Positions 43,133 to 54,357 of a stretch of 64,000 nt of DNA are shown piece by piece. Position numbers and translations under genes: made by a program. The stretch is from Sesamum alatum (Eukaryota; Streptophyta; Magnoliopsida; Lamiales; Pedaliaceae). The stretch spans positions 20,697,264-20,761,263 of the forward strand of contig JACGWO010000005.1 of assembly GCA_034509735.1 (NCBI GenBank), in the 5' to 3' direction. The notes beneath the pieces are model-generated. The model was not told the origin of the DNA. It ran no database searches and saw nothing but the letters and a program-made list of their open reading frames with translations. Numbering within the stretch: the stretch's first letter is position 1; every line of letters begins with the position of its first letter.

Positions 43133-45130
43133 TGAAAGAAATCGGTGGATCGTCCCGGGAATTGCGCGAATGCGGAAGCGCGATAAAAATAAACATACAA
43201 AAATTAAAGCATGCTTTTAATGTAAAAGAACACGCTCAAGGGGTGTGCCCTTGAGGTTCCCGGGCGTTCGGTGTATCTAATGATCATAAAGCATGTAAAG
43301 AAATCATGGAGGCCATAGAGTTTGACGATTAAAGAGGGACAAAAAAGTAAAACGAGACCTACCCGTTGTCGTTTTCGTCTTCAACGGCTACTCGCGTTGT
43401 TCCACGTTTTGCACCGAGATCTCGTTCTTGAGACCCTCCAAATCGTGACACACGATCCACCCATGTATTTTGCACGTCGTGCTAGCAACGAACAAGTGTA
43501 TATTTTTGGAGTGGATGAATCAACAACACGTTATCAATTAACGGTATTGATTCATCTAAGTTCTAATGTTCCAAGAACAAAACAACTAAGAAAAAAATAT
43601 TTTCTTGTTGGAGAAAGAGAGAGGGGCGGACGAGAGGTGAGGAGGAGAGAGTGTGTGTTGTGTGTGTGATTTCAAGAATCATCATCCTACAATTGTTGGA
43701 AGCTAGAGGTTTATATAGAGGAGGAGTTTAATCCTCTTTAAACTCCAACTCTAAGAATTCTAATTTGACTAGGATTTTGACCTAGTCAAAGTCCTAGTCA
43801 AACTAGTGTTTGACCTAGTCAAACGAATCCTAGCCTTCCATCTCCCCTTTCCATCTCAACCGTTGATTTTAATTTAATGGAATATTTAAATCCCATTAAA
43901 TATTCCAAAAGGCTAAAAGAATAGATATAATATAATAAATAAATATTATTATTTATTCTAAGCCCATTAAATCAACCCTTTAATAAATTCTATTTATTAA
44001 TTTAATTCCCTTTATCAAATAGAAGGAATTAATTTCTCCAAGAAAATATAGGAACCGATTAAATCTAATTTAATCATTCATTTACTCCAATATTTAATTC
44101 AAAATTAAATACTAAGTGTGTGTGGATAGTGTGTAACTCTTTAGGTTCACCATTCAGCTAGAATTGGTCGGATTCCTAGAATCCGCCCGATACCATGGGT
44201 GGCCATCTAGCAACGGTCCATGGCACTAGAGACTAGGTGAAATATTCGGGGATGAACATTTAGGCTCTAACAGTACACTTGTCCTTCTGTCTTCGGTCTC
44301 ATCACTTAGAGTCTAGGGCACGGAAAAAAGCAGGTACCCATTTTGGACCTAAGTGTCGGTCTGTCCTTACTAAACGCCGCAAGGGAAACCTTTCCCTTCT
44401 GTTCAGTTACTGTGGCCACAGATTTCAGGGACAAGACACAAAGCATACATGAGACTTAACTGTCAATACCTTTTGACAGGAGACAGATCCTTTCTTGGAA
44501 ACTACTGTCACTTTGTACACCCGAGCTGCACTGGACATGGCTTATGACTACTCAAGAGTATTTTGGCAATCTCTCACCATATCTAAGATACAGACCTAAT
44601 GCACAGGTAAACTCAGCAGTTTCTCATGTTAAAGGACTTGGCCTGTACCGTTGGAACCGGGAATACACGTCATACCTTGCTGACCATACTCAAGGTCCTC
44701 CGTAAGACGGTTCCCGCGAGTCACCTCAGTCAGCTGCTTCCTAGCATGCTGACCCACTAACACTGCTTAGACGACCTTCGTCACCCGTCGATGAAATACG
44801 ACAGCAGATGCTTAGTGCAAGTCTCAAAGGGAATCCCGGTACCCATTTTCGGGATTCCTTGACTTGGAGAGTTCCGGACTGATTCGGTAAGACTGATTTC
44901 ATGGACCTACCTCCAAGCGTAGTCCCAGTCCACGAAATCGTTTCTCAGTCCGTGGGCTTTGTTTGCGTAGTGAACAGAAATGTAAATGCAGATAGTGAAC
45001 GTAAACAAAGTATTGCTATATGAATTTTCACTTCTTTATTCATAAATGGTTTTATCAAATACCTAAAATTGTCTAGACATAGGTTACATGTTTCTGCCAA
45101 AATTGGCTTACATGGTCACCTATTCTAACA
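43133..45130 (-). repeat. E3 5' LTR (1,998 bp)
   Basis: Minus-strand TGTTAGAATAGGTGACC (45130) to TTTCTTTCA (43133). It holds the conserved block around 44200-44245, the TTGACT/AGTCAA cluster at about 43764-43823 and TATATAA at 43711-43717. It is closely similar to array copies A-C and the E1 LTR. Confidence 0.92.
43711..43823 (-). promoter_or_regulatory. E3 5' LTR promoter region
   Basis: Read on the minus strand, a run of TTGACTAGG/CCTAGTCAAA words (43823 to about 43764) precedes TATATAA (43717-43711) by about 50 bp. The dense palindromic W-box cores suggest WRKY-type regulation; this is inferred from motif content only. Confidence 0.5.
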
Positions 45131-45560
45131 AGAAAGCTGTGTTATTGTTACGAACAAAGAAATATGCTCCTGTTTTCCTGTCTCATGAGTCGTAGGGGGC
45201 GACAGTTGAGATATGATTGGTTGATGGGTCGGGCCTAACGCTGAAGTAACATGATTCGTTTGGAGTCCTCGGAATCATGTGAAAGAGGTGAGGCAAAATA
45301 TCTTGGGAATCTTATTAGATGAGAATGGTATTGGATACCTCCCACAAAGCTTTTTCTATGTGAATCGTAAAAGCGGGGCATAGAGAATTACGTCTGTGGA
45401 TCCCAAGCCCACTAGGAAATGCTTTCCCGAAAACCCCACTTGAGAGTGGTGGGCGTTTTGAAGAAATAGTGGTTAGGCGTTAATGACTAAAGACCAAGTC
45501 TTAACTTGAATTTAATATTCTAATAATCTACTAAATTTCTGCTTTACATTTTGAATGTAG
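45131..45560 (+). other. E2 leader, second part
   Basis: Resumes E2 after E3 (AGAAA duplication at 45131). It contains the shared CGTAAAAGCGGGGCAT and GGATCCCAAGCCCACTAGGA motifs found inverted in E3 and E5, and leads directly to the Gag ATG at 45561. Confidence 0.75.
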
Positions 45561-46430
45561 ATGTCTAAGAATCCACTAGCTGTAATTCTTGAGACTAACA
45601 AATTTGACGGAACAAACTACAATAATTGGCTGCAAAATCTGAGGATTGTCCTCGATTTCGAAAACCAGGCTTACGTTCTGGATAAGCCTCTTCCTCGGGT
45701 CTTGCCGGAGGGGTTCTCGTCAGAAGAGCGTTTGACGTTCAATGAATAGTAGGAGGACAACCGTAAGGTCCGCAGCATCATACTGTCATCCATGACTAAT
45801 GAGATCCAGAAACAGTATGATCGGCTGGATGATGTCAACTCGATAATGCTCCGCACGAAAGACATTTATGCGGTATCGGATCGGCATATTAGATATGCTG
45901 CGACAAAGGCATTTTTTGGAGCTAAGATAACAGAAGGGTCGTCTGTACACCAGCATGGAGTGATGATGCTATCCCTAGTGGAGAAGCTCAAAGACCTCCG
46001 AGCTGATCTTGGAAAAGAGACGTACATCGACGTGATCCTTCAGTCTCTTCCTCCCTCTTTTGACCCGTTTATCGTTAACAATAACATGAATGGGCTTGAA
46101 AAAATACTTTCATGAGTTGATAAACTTGTTGCTCCAATATGAGACAACGATTGAAAAGTCTGCGCCGTCTGTATTGGTGGGGGAGGCTTCAACCTCAAAA
46201 GAGCGAAAGGCAAAAGGGCCGAACGCTGGAAGATGAAGAAGGGTAAGACAGAATAAGCCGCTGCAAGCGCTCAGAGCGCTCCTGTTGCCATGCTGGGCAT
46301 GGGCAATGGAAAGAGAAAGGTGGTTCGGCAGTCAAGGATTGCAAAAGATGTTTTCATATATTATCGTGAAAAGGGGCATTGGAAGAGGGAATGTCCTCAA
46401 CTCCTCTCCAACCAAGGTACTTTGATTTGA
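45561..46430 (+). pseudogene. E2 copia Gag, broken
   Basis: The ATG at 45561 starts ILETNKFDGTNYNNWLQNLR. Two adjacent TAG stops at 45747-45752 interrupt it where E3 has Trp. The frame then reopens (45753-46115) with KAFFGAKITEG and VILQSLPPSFDPFIVNN, and shifts near 46110. In the nucleocapsid part the first two zinc-knuckle Cys are lost (FIYYREKGHWKREC, about 46352-46395). It cannot give a normal capsid protein. Confidence 0.82.
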
Positions 46431-47056
46431 GCTTTAACATTATTACTATTCTACTTCTTGGGTATTGGATACCAGTTGTAGAGCTCATATCTGCAAATGG
46501 TTTGCAGGAAATAAGAAGGAGTGGAAGGCTAAGACGAACATGGTTCTAAAGCTAAGCGATGGCAGGGTTGTTGTTATAGTAGCTATAGGATCAGTTAGAC
46601 TTAGCCATTAGTGATCATGTTAGGATAGAGTTGATAGGTCACAATTATGTAACCTAGCATGATCAAATTATGTTTTTCTATTGTTGGACAATTAGGACTA
46701 CATGTTTTTATCAATAAAAGTTTCTTTTATTTGACAAAGAATGGTTATTCTTGTCTGCTAGGTTGCTTGCATAATTGTTTCAATACTATCCCATAATTAT
46801 ATTATGAATGCTCAGAATAAATGATAAAATGGATAATCAAGATAAACTCATAGATTTGGCATGCAAAGCTAGGTCACATTCCTCTAGATAGGATAAGGAG
46901 GTTAGTAGACTCAAGGAGTCTAGAAATAGACAATTCGAGCCTGCTAGCTTGCAAGTCCTTCCTGAGCAGGAAGATGGCCAAAAACCTCTTTTGTAGGACA
47001 AAGTATGCTTGCTAGTGGTCTGTTGGATTGGATCCAATCAGACATCTATGGGTCAC
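46431..47056 (+). pseudogene. E2 protease and pre-integrase fragment
   Basis: SWVLDTSCRAHIC (about 46458-46495) marks the protease site, with D-T-S as in E3. Further pieces resemble the pre-integrase segment (HIPLDRIRRLVDSRSLEIDN-like around 46872-46935 and a C-rich part), up to GLLDWIQSDIYGS at about 47020-47050. E4 then cuts in at 47057. Many stops and shifts are present. Integrase core, RT and RNase H lie outside the window or are lost. Confidence 0.75.
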
Positions 47057-47317
47057 TGATAAGTAGGAATTTTACGTATTTGTTAAGGGGAAACACACGC
47101 ATTGTTCCGCCCTTTTAAGCAGAATTTCATCTAATCTACTACTTTTCTATACCAAACTCCTTCTTAGATACTGCTTTTGGTTGTTTCTCTCTTTTCAGGC
47201 ATAATTCAGGAGCAAAATGGACTAAAGAAAAGAATTCGCCCATGTTTGACAGAACACGGCCGTGTTGTATCCTCTCACACGCCCGTGTCTCGCTAATTCA
47301 AACCACCAGCCAATAAC

Positions 47318-48445
47318 GGGTTAAATGCAATTTACCCCCCTGTGTTAAGGGAAATGTGCAGTTTACCCCCTGTGAAAAATAAAATAGCAATTTACCCCCC
47401 TATGTTATTAGAAATAGAGCAAAACCCCCCCTGATGCGTTTCGTGTATTACACGCGCGATTTCCATTTTTTTAATTTTTTTTAATTTTTAATTTAAAATG
47501 ACATTTATGCCCTCATTTAACAACCGTTGGATTGAGTTCAATCTAAGATCTGAATTTATCTAATAGATCAACAGTTTAAATTTTCTTGAATTTAGAATCA
47601 ACGGTTTAGATTTAAGCAAATATTCAATTAAAATTATTATATTATAGATAATAAATTTGAATATATTTATATATATAATAAATTGTATATATAAATGTAT
47701 ATATACATATATAATATATATATAGATACAGAGAGGGGAGGAGGGAGAGAAGGGGGCGGCCGACTGCCGACGGCGGGGACGAGGGGGGCGGCGACCTTAA
47801 AGACGAGGGGGCGAGGAAGACGAAGAAGACGAGGGGGGCGAGGAAGACGAGGGAGGGGGACGAGGAAGACGAGGGAGGAAGATGAAGAAGATGAGGGGGC
47901 GCGGATCTGGGCGGAAGGCGAAGAGGTGGTGGCGATGTGGGCGGAAGGCGACGGAGGGGCGGCGGATCTGAGAGGAGAGGAGGGGGAGTGGCCGCGACCG
48001 GGGGGGGAAAGGGAAGGGGGGCGCCGGTGGGGTGGCGAAGGATGGGGCCGCGACGGGGGATGGAGGAGCAGGGGGGTGGCAGCAGCGGTTTTGGTCCTCC
48101 GACGGCGGCGGTGGTTGTTGGCAAGACGAGAAAGAAGCAGAATACATATATATATATATTATTTATAGAAAGAACATATATATACATATATATTAATATC
48201 TAAAATATTAAATATTATTTTTTAAATAATATATATTAATATATTAAATATATTATAAAATAATATTTTTATTGCTAAAAAAATATGCCCAGACGCAATA
48301 GACGTGCGTGTAGCTCACAGTCGGGCCTAAGGGGGTATTTTGCTCTATTTTTAATAACACAGGGGGATAAATTGCTATTTTATTTTTCACAGGGGGGTAA
48401 ACTGCACATTTTCCTTAACACAGGGGGGTAAATTGCATTTTTCCC
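47318..48445. mobile_element. Mutator-like element with ~110-bp inverted ends and a GC-rich passenger
   Basis: Flanked by GCCAATAAC at 47309-47317 and 48446-48454, a 9-bp duplication. The terminal inverted repeats extend about 110 bp and share TGCAATTTACCCCCCTGTG and GCAGTTTACCCCC words. Between AT-rich flanks lies a GC-rich purine-biased block (47725-48130). No transposase is present, so it is non-autonomous. The interior resembles the Pack-MULE pattern, although the source of the passenger is unknown. Confidence 0.88.
47725..48130. other. GC-rich passenger segment in the MULE
   Basis: Strongly purine-biased on + (GAGG, GACGAGG repeats such as GAAGACGAGGGGGGCGAGG). Open frames on both strands (Arg/Gly/Glu-rich on +, Pro/Ser-rich on -) run through it but are low complexity. 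It is flanked on both sides by TATATA runs. I recognise no protein domain. It could be a captured 5' end of a host gene. Confidence 0.5.
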
Positions 48446-48617
48446 GCCAATAACACCAAGGAGAACACGGCCAGACTGTGTTTTAAGACAGGGCCGTGTC
48501 GGGGTTGGCCGCAGAAACACATGAGAACACGGCCTGACCGTGTTCACACTGCACAGGCATGTTCTACACTTGGAAACAGAATCGTTCGGATTTTTCTGCC
48601 TTTTGCTCCACTACGAC

Positions 48618-48625
48618 TATAAAAG
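48618..48625 (+). promoter_or_regulatory. E4 LTR TATA box
   Basis: TATAAAAG in an otherwise mixed-composition LTR, about 800 bp before the LTR end and downstream of the ACACGG palindromes. It is the best TATA candidate in E4. Confidence 0.55.
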
Positions 48626-49422
48626 GAGGAACTAGGGACGTGAAAAGGGGGGAGGCAAGCACAGATACAAGGCTTGAAGGAACACGAAGAAGTCGGGGAA
48701 GCTTCAAGATGGCTAGGACAATCAGATTATAGTTCTTCCTAATCTTTTCTTCTTATTTAGCACTTTGTTTGATGTATTCTCCGATATATTTATTTTGCTT
48801 CTTCGTTAACTTTATGGCTGAGTAGGATTCTTGTTCTAGGATCATTTTGAACCATTTGATAGATCAATGAATTTATTTTAGTTTTCTTTTCCGATCTCGT
48901 GTGAGTTTATCCGATTTAATTTCCGAGCACTTATTTGTATTGTGAATATGTTGGCCACCTGTTTGCATATTTTAAACATCGAGTGAAGTACTGAAAGGTG
49001 AAATTCCATGTTAGGAAGTTGGAGATTAAACCTACGAATTAACCGCGAAAGCATGCTTAATTTCTATGAGGATCTCATAATTGTCATGATCTCAATGGGT
49101 TCAATTAATTATATCTCCATGAAAATAGGTAGATTAATTAATCAAATACAGATTTCCACATACTCAAAAGAGGGTGGTAACGACTTTAAGATGATTTCCT
49201 TCGGATTAATCACATTGAGTAGAAAAGATTTCTTGATAGGTTCGTTAATCGATCATTGCGGGGATACTTGCTTTACTATTCCAATCAATTGCCTCACTCG
49301 TATATTCCAGTCTGGCTAACCAAAATTGAGTAAATCTGGTAATCACAATAGTCCTTGTGGGATCGACATCTTGAGTACTACGCGATACACCGTGCACTAG
49401 CGGTTTTGGCTCATCAAGTTTT

Positions 49423-49440
49423 TGGCGCCGTTTTCGGGGA
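49423..49440 (+). other. E4 primer-binding site (tRNA-Asp type)
   Basis: TGGCGCCGTTTTCGGGGA lies six bases after the LTR end. It resembles the tRNA-Asp-complementary TGGCGCCGTTGCCGGGGA used by Athila-type elements, with two changes. Confidence 0.8.
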
Positions 49441-49563
49441 CTTATTGTGATATTAGAATTATACAATTTAATTAGATCCGACCATTATTCTATTTTGCTT
49501 TATTTTCTCCGTCTAGTCTAGCCTATTTATACCGTTCTATACTCTCGCTTTTCAGGCTTATTG

Positions 49564-49825
49564 ATGCGAAGAACGTGTAGCAGTGACCATTTGGTTGTGC
49601 TCGATCCCGAAATTGAACGAACCATCGATCAAAGGAGACGCGAGCAACGACAACAAATCGTTGTCCATATGGCAAGCCAAGACAACGAGGAGAGGGGTCT
49701 AGCGAAATTCGGGATACCTACTACACGATGTCTACTCCCGAGTATTGTTCGACCCACTATAGGGGCTAACAATTTCGAACTCAAATCGGCTCTACCGAAT
49801 ATGATACTGAAAGAGATTATGGATC
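49564..49825 (+). pseudogene. E4 gypsy Gag N-terminal fragment
   Basis: An open frame from ATG 49564 contains a basic QRRREQRQQ stretch and RPTIGANNFELKSALPNMI, a hallmark of Athila/Tat-type Gag before the retrotransposon-gag domain. The Gag is cut after about 85 residues by E5 at 49826. The computed frame continues to 49977 only because E5 LTR sequence happens to stay open, giving a chance Gag-LTR fusion of 138 residues. Confidence 0.75.
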
Positions 49826-52036
49826 TGAAGGACAAGCGGATCCGCCCGGGAGCGCGAGCGGAAGCGAGAAAGCGTGGAAAGTGCGTAAATTTAAATCAAA
49901 TTCAAAATACGCGAATTTCAAGAGGCGTACCCTTGGGTGCTCAACCGGGCGTTCGATGTAGGATATGTAAATATTGAAAATATATATTTAAACACATAGG
50001 GCATAGATATATAAATGAAATCAATCAAAGCGTAATAAACCGTTACCTTTGATTGTTTAGCGTATGCTCCCGGCTACTAGCGTTGTTCCTTGTCCGGAAT
50101 GCTCACGAAATCCAAACGTATGGATTCTCCAAAGGTGATCCACACCACACCGGAAAAAACACACGTTCTTCTTGCTAGAAAAGAACGGGTTTAGGAAGGA
50201 ATCGGTTTAAGAGAAGAACACTATGAATTAGTGTTCTCTTAAACTTACTTTGTTCTTCTTCTTGATTCAAAATCAAGTGAAGAACACAAGTGTAAGAGAG
50301 GGAGAGAGCACGAAAATTGAGAGAGAGGAGAGGATTTTTGTCTTCTCTTTTTCCTAGAAAAAGATGAATAATGAATCACTTATGCTTGGTGTTGTATATT
50401 CTAATATATATACATAATTAATGTGATTATTGGAATGTGTCTAGGTTCATCCAAGGATGTCTAGATTCATTCCAATCAATCACCATCAATTCTTCAATCA
50501 AGCCTACCAAAATTTATGGTATGATCAAATCATACCAAAAGGGAAGAGCTTGATTGGAGTTGATTTGTCTCTTTCCAAAAGAGATAAGTCAACATACCAC
50601 CTAGCATGAAACATGGCTGATTTTGCTTTATCCAAGGGAGCGTGTTGGCCATGTTTGATTAAGGAAAGAAGTCCAACTTCTCCCCATTCCAAATTAGGAA
50701 TTATTTCTTCTCTCGGGTATAATTTAACGGACCGGGTTTTATCGTAATCCAATTAAGACGAACCCAACATTAAATCCAATTTAATGTCCATTTAAATTAT
50801 TCCTGTTGATCTTTGAATCCAATTAAAAGATCCAACGTCTCAACGTCTCAACTTTCCATATTTAATCGAAAATCCAATTCACCGATTAAACGGAAGCCCG
50901 ATACAATATCGGCCGGTCCATCCAATGGACTTTCCCTTAAGTAATCAAATTACTTATTTTATCCTTTGAGATTGACTCCAAGTCGATCTCTCAACCTCCT
51001 CGGTGATTTGTGTGTGACCCTTTAGGTTCACCCTCATCTAGACTTGGGTCCGTGTCCCACAAGGGCCCGTTACCATGGGTGGCCGTCTAGCAACGGTCCA
51101 TGGCACTAGAGACTAGGTGAATTGGCGTGAATACGAATCCTTTCGTCTACCGTCTACCGTCTCCCGGCCTTAGTCTAGGGTATGGAATTGGGCGTCGGTT
51201 CCCATCCTTGACTAGGCATCTATGCTTAATACTCGAGACCACGTATGCTTCATTGCGTCGACACAGGAAACCATTCCCTGTTCGACCAACCACTGTGGCC
51301 ACAACTTTAAACAGCATGAACGTGTCTCCGAGTGAATAGGAGATACCTCTGTCACATACTGACAGGGGACGGATCCTCTTCTTGGAATCCATCGTCCTCG
51401 CTACACATTCCGACTGCACTGGACAAGGCTTATAATAATCATCTTACAGAATGATTACCTCTCGCCAGATCCAAGATACAGCCGTCTTGTGCACGCGATT
51501 GCCATGATCCCTCAAGTTTCACGATTACTCCCGTACTATCGGAACCGGGGAAAATCAATCATACCGACCAAGCCTCCAAGGCTTCCATATGATGATTCCC
51601 GCGAGTCAGTCCAGTCGGCTCGACCCCAGTCGACCAACCCATCAAGATCGTGTAGGCGTCCCACGCCTGTCGCCGATGAAACACAGCACTCATCCAATGA
51701 ACACGACTCTTGACGCAAGTCTCAATAGGACTCTCGATGCCCTGTCTCGAGATCCTCGACTTGGAACGTTTCAGACCCAACCCTTAATCAGTTGGTTTCA
51801 TGACCACCATCCAATGCGTGGCCCAACTGCACGAGTTGTTATCCATGGTCTGTGGGCTTTGTTGTGATATAAGTTAAACACCATTTTAACAAATGCAAGA
51901 TGAGCGCAACAAAGAAGGTACCATTGGTGACGAACACTCATCTTATTCATCACATAATAATATTACATTTACATCAAGTTGTCAGATAGGTTACAAATCG
52001 CCAAACCTATTGGCTTTCGGGTCACCTATTCTAGCA
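49826..52036 (-). repeat. E5 outer (3'-most) LTR, 2.2 kb
   Basis: Minus-strand TGCTAGAATAGGTGACC (52036) to TTGTCCTTCA (49826). Same family as the solo LTRs at 21872 and 25439. Compared with the central LTR it lacks about 30 bp near 51131-51150 (around the AATACGAATCC segment). Confidence 0.92.
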
Positions 52037-52735
52037 ATCTCCCACTTGACCTAAAGCCAATCACCCATTGACCTCGAACCTCTTATTCAGATGGTGAGTA
52101 TGGGCAACTTGCGACATGGACTTAGCAAGTGGATCTGCTATGTTTTCTGCGGAGCTGACTCGGTCCAACCGAACGTCAGTCCTGCTATCCATCTCTCAAG
52201 TAGATGGTAGCGTCTAAGAATATGCTTGGATCGTGATGAGATCTCGGTTCCTTTGCTAGCGCTGTCGCCCCGTTGTTATCATAAAAGATAATTACAGGCT
52301 TAGCAATGCTAGGTACTACATCCAACCCTTGGATGTAGCTCATCAACCAAACCACTCCTTAGCAGCTTCCAAAGCCGCTATGCTTTCAAAACTCTATGGT
52401 GGAGTCCGTCGTGGTAGCCTACTTGGAACTCTTCCAAGTAACCACGCCACCATTTAGTCTAAATACAAAAACCAAATTGAGACTTGGCATCTTCGTCATC
52501 CGACTGGAAGCTAGTGTCGCTATTAGCCTTCCAGTATCAACTCTCCACCACCGTAGATCAAGAACATGTCCTTAGTCCTTTTTCAGGTACTTCAGGATAG
52601 TCTTGACTGCACTCCAGTGTGCCTTCCCGGCACACGACTGATATCAACTAGTTACGCTCAAAGCGAAAGCTACATCAAGTCTAGTGCACTGAACAAAATA
52701 CTGTATACTGCCTACGGCTGAAGCATAGGGATGTC
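52037..52735 (-). pseudogene. E5a RNase H region, degenerate
   Basis: Between the polypurine tract (52037) and RT. Pieces of RNase H are recognisable (NGGVVTWKSSK about 52425-52460 and the LLIRGQW-side C-terminus), with many shifts, missing bases and stops. No open frame of length remains. The same decay is seen at 59643-60353 in the second unit. Confidence 0.65.
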
Positions 52736-53460
52736 CTACATCCGTTTAAGTTCCTCATCAGTCTTAGGAGACTGCTTCTTGGATAACTTAATTTCATGCC
52801 TCATATACGAGGACTGGGCCATTCCTAACGTCCTTCTAGATCTATCCCTGTAGATCTTGATGCCAAGGATGTAGTATGCCTCGCCCATATCCTTCATAGA
52901 GAATTGCGTTGACAACCAAGCTTTAGTGGTACCCAACATCTTAGCGTCATTCCCAATGAGCAAGATGTCATCCACGTAAAGCACCAGAAACGCAACTGAG
53001 CTCCCACTGATCTTCTTGTATACACAAGGATCGGACTCGTTCTTGATGAAATCATATCCCCGTATGACTTCATCAAAACGTATGTTCCAGCTTCGGGAAG
53101 CTTGTTTGAGGCCATAGATGGACCTTTAGAGACGGCAGACCTTCTGCTCTTCTCAACAGTTGTGAAACCTTCCGGCTGATCTATATAGATCTCTTCCTCT
53201 ACGAAACCGTTGAGGAAGGCCGTTTTCACGTCCATCTGCCATATTTCATAGTCATACCATGCTGCTATGGCAAGCAGTATCCGAATGGACTTGGCCATTG
53301 CTACGGGCGAGTAGGTTTCCTCAAAATCGACCCCGGGTCGTTGAGTGTAACCTTTCGCCACAAGCCTGGCTTTGAAGGTTGTAACCTCCCCGTCAGCTCC
53401 AAGCTTACGTTTGTAGACCTATTTACACCCTACGGGTTTAACCCCTTTGGGTGAATCTAC
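52736..53460 (-). pseudogene. E5a copia reverse transcriptase, broken
   Basis: Pieces 52894-53361 (YTQRPGVDFEETYSPVAMAKS through QMDVKTAFLNGFVEEEIYID) and 52736-52984 (LYVDDILLIGNDAK with intact YVDD). The two pieces are in different frames because of an indel after GFTTVEK near 53150. TAG replaces Trp after VGCK at about 53419. A further deletion removed the segment between QSSYM and RHEIKL near 52800. Confidence 0.85.
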
Positions 53461-54357
53461 TAGGATCCAAACCTTGTTTGTACCCATCGAGTCCATCTCG
53501 GATTTCATGGCCTCAAGCCACTTGTCCGAATCGATGTCCGACATCGCTTCTCCGTATGTCTTTGGATCATTATCCAACTGACCGGTCAGGCCCAGAAATC
53601 CATACCTATCAGGTGCATGGGATACTCTGGCCGACCTACGGAGGACTGGAACAATATCAGTGGGAACCACTGGCTCAGATGTCACTGCCGCCTCATGGGG
53701 TACCTCACTTGATTCCTCAAGGAGTACCTCATCGCATCGACTATCCGATGGAAGACCTTTTTCCAAGAACACTGTGTTTCGTGAGACAAAAACCTTTTGC
53801 TCGGAGGGATCATAGAAATAATACACCGCAGTTTCTTTCGGATAGCCGATGAACCTGCATAAACTAGACCTCGAGTCCAATTTATCTCCCACTAATCTCT
53901 TGACATATGCGGGGCAACCCCACACTTTCAAGTATTTGTAGGAGGCAGGCTTGCCATGCCATATCTCATATGGCATCTGGGATACCTTTTTAGATGGCGC
54001 CAAGTTCAAAACTTTGGCCGCCGTCTCAAGAGCGTATCCCCCGAAGGAAAGGGGTAGTTCGGTAAAACTCATCATGGATCGGACCATGTCCAACAAGGTT
54101 CGATTCCTCCTTTCAGACACACCATTAAGCTGCGGTGTTCCAGGAGGGGTCCACTGAGAGAGAATCCCATTCTCTTTTAGATAATCAGTGAACTCACCAC
54201 TCAAATACTCTCCACCTCGGTCCGACCGAAGGGCTTTGATCTTTCGACCGGTTTGGTTCTCTACTTCAAGTCTGTATTCCTTAAACCTTCCAAAGGCTTC
54301 AGACTTGTACCTCATCAGGTAACCATAACCATACCGTGAGTGATCATCGCATGCCAA
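53419..54357 (-). pseudogene. E5a integrase, lacking its N-terminal part
   Basis: A 312-residue frame begins inside the catalytic core (DDHSRYGYGYLM) and contains LRSDRGGEY and SERRNRT, the second Asp and Glu of the triad. A long linker and the first RT residues follow. Relative to E3 about 80 residues are missing upstream: the distal zinc ligands and the first catalytic Asp (HTDVCGP). The protease/pre-integrase frame runs to WHA and joins here at GCATGCGATGATCACTCACG. Confidence 0.85.

Larger units (their letters stand above)
35323..45130 (-). mobile_element. Copia element E3, nearly full length
   Basis: Bounded by TGAAAG...CTAACA and flanked by AGAAA at 35318-35322 and 45131-45135. Order on the minus strand: 5' LTR (43133-45130), primer-binding site, leader, gag, zinc knuckle, protease, integrase, RT, RNase H, polypurine tract, 3' LTR (35323-36796). 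Integrase-before-RT order defines Ty1/copia. The long LTRs and Gag start (ILETNKFNGTNYNDWLRNLR) suggest the Tork/Angela side of plant copia, from memory. Only a few frameshifts break the coding region, so it is the best-preserved element here. Confidence 0.93.
47057..49416 (+). repeat. E4 Ty3/gypsy LTR (~1.2 kb without its insertion)
   Basis: Starts TGATAAGTAGGAATTTTACG (47057) and ends GGCTCATCA (49416), just before a tRNA-Asp-type primer site. A Mutator-like element (47318-48445) lies inside. The U3 has several ACACGGCC/GGCCGTGT palindromes (about 47254-47290 and 48470-48560), and TATAAAAG lies at 48618-48625. The LTR form and primer point to the Athila/Tat side of Ty3/gypsy. Confidence 0.78.

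Noticed and set aside
47642..48203. Pro/Ser-rich and Arg/Gly-rich proteins in the MULE
   Set aside because: Low-complexity frames in a purine-skewed block, without a splice model, domain or start context. Kept only as a passenger segment.
49564..49977. 138-codon Gag fusion protein
   Set aside because: The last third is E5 LTR sequence read by chance across the insertion point at 49826.
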